From assembly GCA_021604725.1 (NCBI GenBank), contig BQJN01000033.1:1-43421 (forward strand): a DNA stretch of 43,421 bases, given 5' to 3'. Made by a program: the position numbers and the translations under genes. Origin of the DNA: Lysobacteraceae bacterium (lineage in GTDB: Bacteria > Pseudomonadota > Gammaproteobacteria > Xanthomonadales > BQJN01). Below are positions 39,190 through 43,421 of the stretch, piece after piece. Under the pieces are notes generated by a model. The model was given only the letters and a program-made list of their open reading frames with translations, ran no database searches and was not told where the DNA came from. Each line of letters opens with the position of its first letter. The first letter of the stretch is position 1.

Positions 39190-41192
39190 TGCTTGTCTCC
39201 AATCAACTTGCGCAGGTTGTTCTTCAAACGTTGTTCTCTTTGTTTTAGGCGCGTGCGTTCATTGGACAGGCCGACCACCACAACACCAAGCGATTCAAGG
39301 ATGTCCCTGCGCGTACCGAGATGGCTTTGAACGTTCTCTCGCGTAACGGCATCCTGGCGGGTGGTGAGTCGATGAAAAATGGTCAGCTCTTCATCTGTCA
39401 AAGAAATCGAACGATAGTAGTGCAGCGCATCATCTTCGATGTTGAGTTCATTCTCACCGGTCTCGAATACTCCGGCCTCAAAGCCCACCGGGTCGGCCAC
39501 CGTGATGGTGTGCTCAACGACAATCGGAAACTGTACAGCCAGTGGACTGGTATCGGTAAAGCGGCTCGGCAAAGGAAGAAATTCAGCGATGGTGCTGGCA
39601 TGGGTTTCGACCCTGCGGTAGTTGTTGACGTTCTCCCAAAACCCCGGAAACTCGAACTCGCCTGTCAATATCAGTTGGTTGCTGCGCAGATGATCCGACG
39701 TGGCCAGATCCCCGATCGGATAAACCTCGCCATAAACGCGCCCATAGACGCCCTGCAAATGCTCCATCACCAGCTCATTGCCCTCGCTCACCAGGTTGTC
39801 ACGAACCGAATCAGCCAATGTTGTCGTGAAGGTGTACTCAACCACAAGATCGGCGGATTCGAGGTCTTCAGTCGTTGAGAATGACTCGATCGTTGATTGA
39901 CGTTGCGCCCAAGCTGACGGAATAGGCATGGGTTCCGGCTTTTTGCTGCCCTGCGCGACGGGCAGTGCCATTTGATAATCAGGAAAGCGATCTAACAGGT
40001 CACCTCGTTGCGAGCTTCGAGTGGGGTCAACCCAATAGGTCTGTCCCTCGAGTGTGACTTTGAGAATGACATGGTTGAAGGCCAGAGGGCTCGGCGCGAA
40101 CGCTTCGAATCCGCGACCATGGGTGGTTGATACCAATGCTGGAGCCGACTCGATCCCCTGGGCTGCCAGCAACGCCTGCAGCAACATTGCCTTGTCCTTG
40201 CAATCCCCATAACGCCGAGCATATGTCTCGTCAGGAGGCGACGGACGATGTGAATTTTCTCCCAGCTCAATGCCAAAATAGCGGATCTCATCCTGTGCCA
40301 TTTCAAGGGCAGCCAGAATCCTTTGCTCTGCCGTGCCGTCCGCTGCCGCCAGGGACTTCATGCGCTCAAGCAGTTGCATATTCTGCACCGGAGCCGGGCT
40401 ATATATTGGTAGAGCCCACTGAACGACGTCCGCCCACGAGTCGAATTCGGAGAAGCTGACGACAGGAAACGGATGATGCCATCGAGGCCGTTCCGTATAG
40501 GTTTGCACGCGCTCAACGCGTTGCCGATTCCAGATGTACTCCCGATAGTCTCCAATGCGGTTTCGTTTGGTCTTTTCCGCGCCTGCCAGATACTCAAATT
40601 CTGGCTCCCGGCCCTTTGGCACCAACAGTCGCTGGTAGACCTGATTCACCGGATAATCCCAACCGAGTTGCATCACGCCGAATATGGTTTCGCCAAAGAT
40701 CGGGTTGCGTCCGGTGATCGTATAGGACCATTCGACAATGTCACCGACCTGGATATCATCGAGCACCGCATGGGCTGTTCGTCTGCCATCGACCAGGTTG
40801 TATTCCATCGTGAGCTCACGGTGCAGAAGCTCAATCGACTCCAGGTCCAGGCGCGTGGTCGTTTCCCCGTCGCGATGAACCTGAATATCGTGCCACGTCA
40901 ACTGCTGGTAAGTAGGGTCGAAGTCGACCTGCAGCTGAGCCACCGCGTCGATGCCCCGCCGGCTCACAGTCTTGGCAGCGTACCGAAAGTAATGTGCAAA
41001 CTCGCCATCGATGGCGAACCGCTGTTGCCGGTCGATCAGCAAGTAGCGAAGTCCAGACTCGCCAGACATTCGTTTTGCATCAGCATTGAACCCAGGTTCG
41101 GTGACCCAGTCCGGACGTGCCGACTGCTGCATCGAAGTCGCAGCAGAGGTAAATGAAAGTCCGGCGAGAATGATGAAGACCCAAGTGTGCAT
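39186..41192 (-). CDS. Exported DUF3857/transglutaminase-like protein
   Basis: A 668-residue protein. ATG 41192 is decided by GGAG six bases upstream and an immediate signal peptide (MHTWVFIILAGLSFTSA). A DUF3857 beta domain (about 45-230) is followed by a transglutaminase-like papain-fold core with Cys331 (RYGDCKDKA), His374 (AFNHVILKV) and Asp389 (YWVDPTRS), a complete triad. A beta-rich C-terminal domain and a charged helical tail (RLKQREQRLKNNLRKL) end the protein. It should be periplasmic and act on peptides or crosslinks, or bind them non-catalytically. It is coupled to the Sel1-repeat gene. The frame extends upstream to 41435 without coding character. Confidence 0.88.
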   Translation of the reverse strand: MHTWVFIILAGLSFTSAATSMQQSARPDWVTEPGFNADAKRMSGESGLRYLLIDRQQRFAIDGEFAHYFRYAAKTVSRRGIDAVAQLQVDFDPTYQQLTWHDIQVHRDGETTTRLDLESIELLHRELTMEYNLVDGRRTAHAVLDDIQVGDIVEWSYTITGRNPIFGETIFGVMQLGWDYPVNQVYQRLLVPKGREPEFEYLAGAEKTKRNRIGDYREYIWNRQRVERVQTYTERPRWHHPFPVVSFSEFDSWADVVQWALPIYSPAPVQNMQLLERMKSLAAADGTAEQRILAALEMAQDEIRYFGIELGENSHRPSPPDETYARRYGDCKDKAMLLQALLAAQGIESAPALVSTTHGRGFEAFAPSPLAFNHVILKVTLEGQTYWVDPTRSSQRGDLLDRFPDYQMALPVAQGSKKPEPMPIPSAWAQRQSTIESFSTTEDLESADLVVEYTFTTTLADSVRDNLVSEGNELVMEHLQGVYGRVYGEVYPIGDLATSDHLRSNQLILTGEFEFPGFWENVNNYRRVETHASTIAEFLPLPSRFTDTSPLAVQFPIVVEHTITVADPVGFEAGVFETGENELNIEDDALHYYRSISLTDEELTIFHRLTTRQDAVTRENVQSHLGTRRDILESLGVVVVGLSNERTRLKQREQRLKNNLRKLIGDKQ

Positions 41193-41409
41193 CCGTTGCT
41201 CCAGGTTGTGGATTCTTTTGTCCGTTATGCTAACCGATCTGCGGCTTGTACTGAACTGCTGGATGGCTATTTTCCGCTCACGTGTGCTACTGCGCAGCAC
41301 CATCAGTGGAGACTGGCAAACAGCGAGTTTTTCGAGCCGACGTGATGAATTGATGGCAGTCGACCTGCCCAGCGACAGCAATATCAGCCATTGACCCGAG
41401 GACTGTCGC

Positions 41410-41440
41410 GCTGGTTGACGGTTCCCAACCGTCAACCAGC
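41410..41440. terminator. Perfect 14-bp hairpin, terminator candidate
   Basis: GCTGGTTGACGGTT and AACCGTCAACCAGC flank a 3-base loop (CCC). The hairpin starts 11 bases beyond the stop of the minus-strand hydrolase at 41451. There is no T run on either side, so termination is inferred from stem strength and position only. Confidence 0.55.
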
Positions 41441-41450
41441 CTTGTGCGCC

Positions 41451-42986
41451 TCAGTCGCGAACCCACTCAATGCTATCGATGAGCACCGCTCCCGTATGTC
41501 CCGGAGGGAATGCGAAATAGACTCGTTGGATGTCGTCCTGGTCCAGCCCATTGAAAGCTGAGAGTGGAACCTGAATGGTGTTCATTGCCGACCGACCGCC
41601 ACCATTGCTGAGGTCGGTGCGCAAAATGGTGCCGTAGTCGTAAAGTCGCGCCCATCGAGTTGTTGAAGCGTCGCCTAGCCCTACCCAAATCTCGAGGTCT
41701 TGGTTGATCGGGTTGTCACGCCCAGGTTCCCCGAACAGCGGGCCGATTCGAACCGACAAGTGCGAGTAGGTGCTGCCAATGCTCGCCGCACTTGGCACGT
41801 TGAGGCCGATGTATTGGTAACTATTGCTGTTGGGCCACAGCAGTCGCAGGGCGCGGGTCACGTGGCGAATCCGACGCGGCGCGGTGGGATATTGACCTTG
41901 CTGCGTAATGCTACCGGTAATGCCATTGCTCAGATAGGCCAGACTGATGCTGCCATCTTCGAAGTTCTCGATGACTTTGCGTTGCGCTGGGCTGGATTGA
42001 AAGCCGATACGTACAGCACTGCCGGCCGGATTGCCCAAACCATCCGCCTGGCTGGACGTGATCGAATTCCATGTCGGTGGACGCACCTTGCCGCGCAACA
42101 GATCTTGGTAGACCGTTTGTCCACGCAACTTCCAGCGAAGGAAGCCGTTGACATAGCCGCGGGTCAGGCAGGCCTGGTCACTCGGCGCAACAAATTCGCT
42201 CTCTGGATAAAGGTCGGTCGGCAGGCCGATCAGCCCTGGATGATCGGCACCATGGATATACACCATGGTGCGATCAATCAGCGGCTGCCACAGAATGCAG
42301 GGCGGGCTGTTACATGTAGTCGAACCTTCAGTCCCCGACCGGTCATAGGCCGCAAACGACTCTCGTGGATAACCCGTTGAGCCAGCCATGTCCTGATCAC
42401 GCGAGCCATAGATCGTTAGATACGACGGCGTATCGGCTCCGACCAGGCCGACACTCTCACCGACATGCGGGGCCAGTGTGATCACCGCTGATACATCGAA
42501 CGGGCTGCCGGCATCGGTGTTGAGGCGCGCGGCATCATGGACTACCCCACCACCACGGCTGTGCCCGAGCATGACAATTGACGTGTTCTCGATAGTCAAC
42601 GGGAGCTCCCCGAATGCGTCGAAAATCGCGTCGTAGACGATCATCGGGTCGGTACCGGTGTTGTTGTAGCGTTCGGCCACCACCACGATGAACCCATTGC
42701 GAGCCAGAAAATGGGCCAACGCCTGATAGTCGCCCCAGCTGTAGCTATTGCCATTGGTGATCACTACCAGCTCGGCCGGGCCGGGCAATGAACGCTCGAC
42801 CGAGGCCTCTACGTACAACGCGCCGTAAGGAATCGACGGCACATTGCCGCCTTCGGCCAACAACACCGTTCGAATCGACCCGTTGTGCGTTTGCAATGTG
42901 CATGGGTCTGGCAGGTTTGGAATGATGACGCCGGCCTGCGCGCCGAACGTCAGGCACAAAAGTGCCGTTGAGCAAAATTTCCGCAT
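41451..42986 (-). CDS. Secreted alpha/beta hydrolase (PHB-depolymerase/cutinase-like fold) with beta C-domain
   Basis: A 511-residue protein. ATG 42986 follows GGGGAG by six bases, and a signal peptide with Ala cleavage is present (TALLCLTFGAQAG). The alpha/beta hydrolase half shows ELVVITNGNSYSWGDYQALA, the nucleophile GHSRGG (Ser143), IYGSRDQDM (Asp) and VYIHGADHPGL (His). The second half (about 340-511) is a beta-sandwich-like domain ending DQDDIQRVYFAFPPGHTGAV and IEWVRD, which resembles carbohydrate- or surface-binding modules. It probably hydrolyses an ester polymer or lipid outside the cell. Monocistronic; hairpin downstream at 41410. Confidence 0.85.
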   Translation of the reverse strand: MRKFCSTALLCLTFGAQAGVIIPNLPDPCTLQTHNGSIRTVLLAEGGNVPSIPYGALYVEASVERSLPGPAELVVITNGNSYSWGDYQALAHFLARNGFIVVVAERYNNTGTDPMIVYDAIFDAFGELPLTIENTSIVMLGHSRGGGVVHDAARLNTDAGSPFDVSAVITLAPHVGESVGLVGADTPSYLTIYGSRDQDMAGSTGYPRESFAAYDRSGTEGSTTCNSPPCILWQPLIDRTMVYIHGADHPGLIGLPTDLYPESEFVAPSDQACLTRGYVNGFLRWKLRGQTVYQDLLRGKVRPPTWNSITSSQADGLGNPAGSAVRIGFQSSPAQRKVIENFEDGSISLAYLSNGITGSITQQGQYPTAPRRIRHVTRALRLLWPNSNSYQYIGLNVPSAASIGSTYSHLSVRIGPLFGEPGRDNPINQDLEIWVGLGDASTTRWARLYDYGTILRTDLSNGGGRSAMNTIQVPLSAFNGLDQDDIQRVYFAFPPGHTGAVLIDSIEWVRD

Positions 42987-43031
42987 CGTTTTCTCCCCGA
43001 TTTCAATCCCCTGTAACGACCCAACGACCAC

Positions 43032-43421
43032 CCCAAACGGTCATTGGCCGGGGCAAGGCTAGCACACTGAGTATCGGTAAAATGATGCTCCTGCCACATT
43101 GCGAGGCCACCAGTCGGTGTCATCCCGGGCGCAGACACTGACGCATTCCAAAAGAAGACGTACCAAAAAGGCAAAGACGTCGCGCCGCGACTTCAACGCC
43201 CTCCCCTCGTCATCGCGGGCCGGGACCCGGGATCCAGCCGCGCGTAGCGCCAGTAAGTATTTTTGGCTAGGGAAGCTCTTATCAATTCGAATGCGGCTCT
43301 GCTTGACCTGAAGCGTGCAGCTGCTGGGGTGAGCCACCGTCGATGCAGGGTGCCATTAGGGCACGCTGCTGGTGGTGAACGACCAGCCAGGGATGGCTGG
43401 GCCGGGGTTGCATCAAGGCTC
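43032..43421. repeat. Non-coding tail with dispersed-type repeat units
   Basis: No gene was found. GTCATCCCGGGC (43119-43130) recurs as GTCATCGCGGGC (43209-43220) 90 bases on; the second copy continues through an imperfect palindrome to GGGATCCAG (43237). GTCATCCCG...CGGGATCCAG is the style of short palindromic repeats scattered between genes in many proteobacteria. Near the end CCAGCC and GGCTGG flank AGGGAT (about 43383-43400). Confidence 0.45.

Noticed and set aside
40473..41156. Plus-strand open frame (227 codons) opposite the transglutaminase-like gene
   Set aside because: Shadow of the DUF3857 region; no signal, domain or RBS of its own.
41700..42380. Plus-strand open frame (226 codons) opposite the secreted hydrolase
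   Set aside because: Antisense to an intact alpha/beta hydrolase with a complete triad; composition is not protein-like.
43059..43337. Minus-strand open frame of 92 codons at the right edge
   Set aside because: It runs through the dispersed-type repeat (the RAAGSRVPARDDE style of peptide is a familiar translation artefact of such repeats), has no RBS and no conserved-looking domain.
1..43421. Searched for CRISPR arrays, tRNA genes, rRNA, insertion sequences, toxin-antitoxin or phage genes
   Set aside because: No spaced direct repeats of array type, no cloverleaf with CCA-type end, no transposase or integrase motif was found; the fibre-like protein alone is not evidence for prophage.

Overview
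The window reads as chromosomal DNA of a heterotrophic gammaproteobacterium, most likely from the Lysobacterales (Xanthomonadales). The evidence is an acnD-prpF pair, a GreB, a YchJ-family protein, many exported proteins of unknown function, and C-terminal modules or tails of a style common in that order. No ribosomal RNA, marker gene or plasmid/phage backbone is present, so this placement is inference. No tRNA, rRNA, CRISPR array, transposase or integrase was seen. Genes are dense. Several neighbours share 4-base stop/start overlaps (ATGA or TTGA), which points to translational coupling.

Layout. (1) 1-2907: an exported cupin-like protein divergent from an HxlR regulator, then a secreted beta-propeller protein. 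(2) 2998-8467: a TPR/diguanylate cyclase sensor, followed by a coupled lipoprotein pair (FG-GAP/UnbV protein and TPR protein). (3) 8507-10888: three tandem 11-bp operator-like repeats in front of a tightly coupled three-gene operon of surface proteins, the last resembling a trimeric fibre. (4) 11061-15219: acnD-prpF of the 2-methylcitrate route without prpB or prpC, plus a YchJ-family protein. (5) 15318-23439: two cassettes, each a seven-TM AraC regulator followed by an exported S41-type peptidase (one fused to a beta-lactamase-like domain). Between them lie a small exported protein made of 12 uninterrupted heptads and a secreted propeller-like protein. (6) 23440-27792: a Tat-exported amine oxidase, an LCAT-like lipase gene with an apparent +1 frameshift, a tiny coupled ORF, and a DUF3429/renalase-like oxidoreductase pair. 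(7) 27990-29023: a two-gene operon of cytoplasmic-looking proteins of unknown function, with an AT-rich promoter region and a perfect terminal hairpin. (8) 29145-33784: a hydrolase/TPR protein divergent from a membrane LytTR regulator, then a large S33 peptidase with a membrane tail. (9) 33905-42986: greB; a secreted protein split by an in-frame TAA, with the signal peptide on one half and a sorting-type C-terminus on the other; a coupled transglutaminase/Sel1 pair; and a secreted alpha/beta hydrolase. (10) 43032-43421: non-coding, with short dispersed-type repeats.

Taken together, the region devotes much of its coding to exported serine hydrolases (two S41-type units, one S33 peptidase, one LCAT-like lipase, two other alpha/beta hydrolases, one beta-lactamase fold) and to membrane-tethered regulators. 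That suits a surface-living degrader that senses and processes peptides or lipids. The strongest candidates for something undescribed are the repeated 7TM-AraC/S41 cassette, the tandem-repeat-controlled surface operon at 8.5-10.9 kb, the all-heptad exported protein at 19.2 kb, and the orphan two-gene operon at 28 kb. All functions are inferred from sequence reading; no database search was run.
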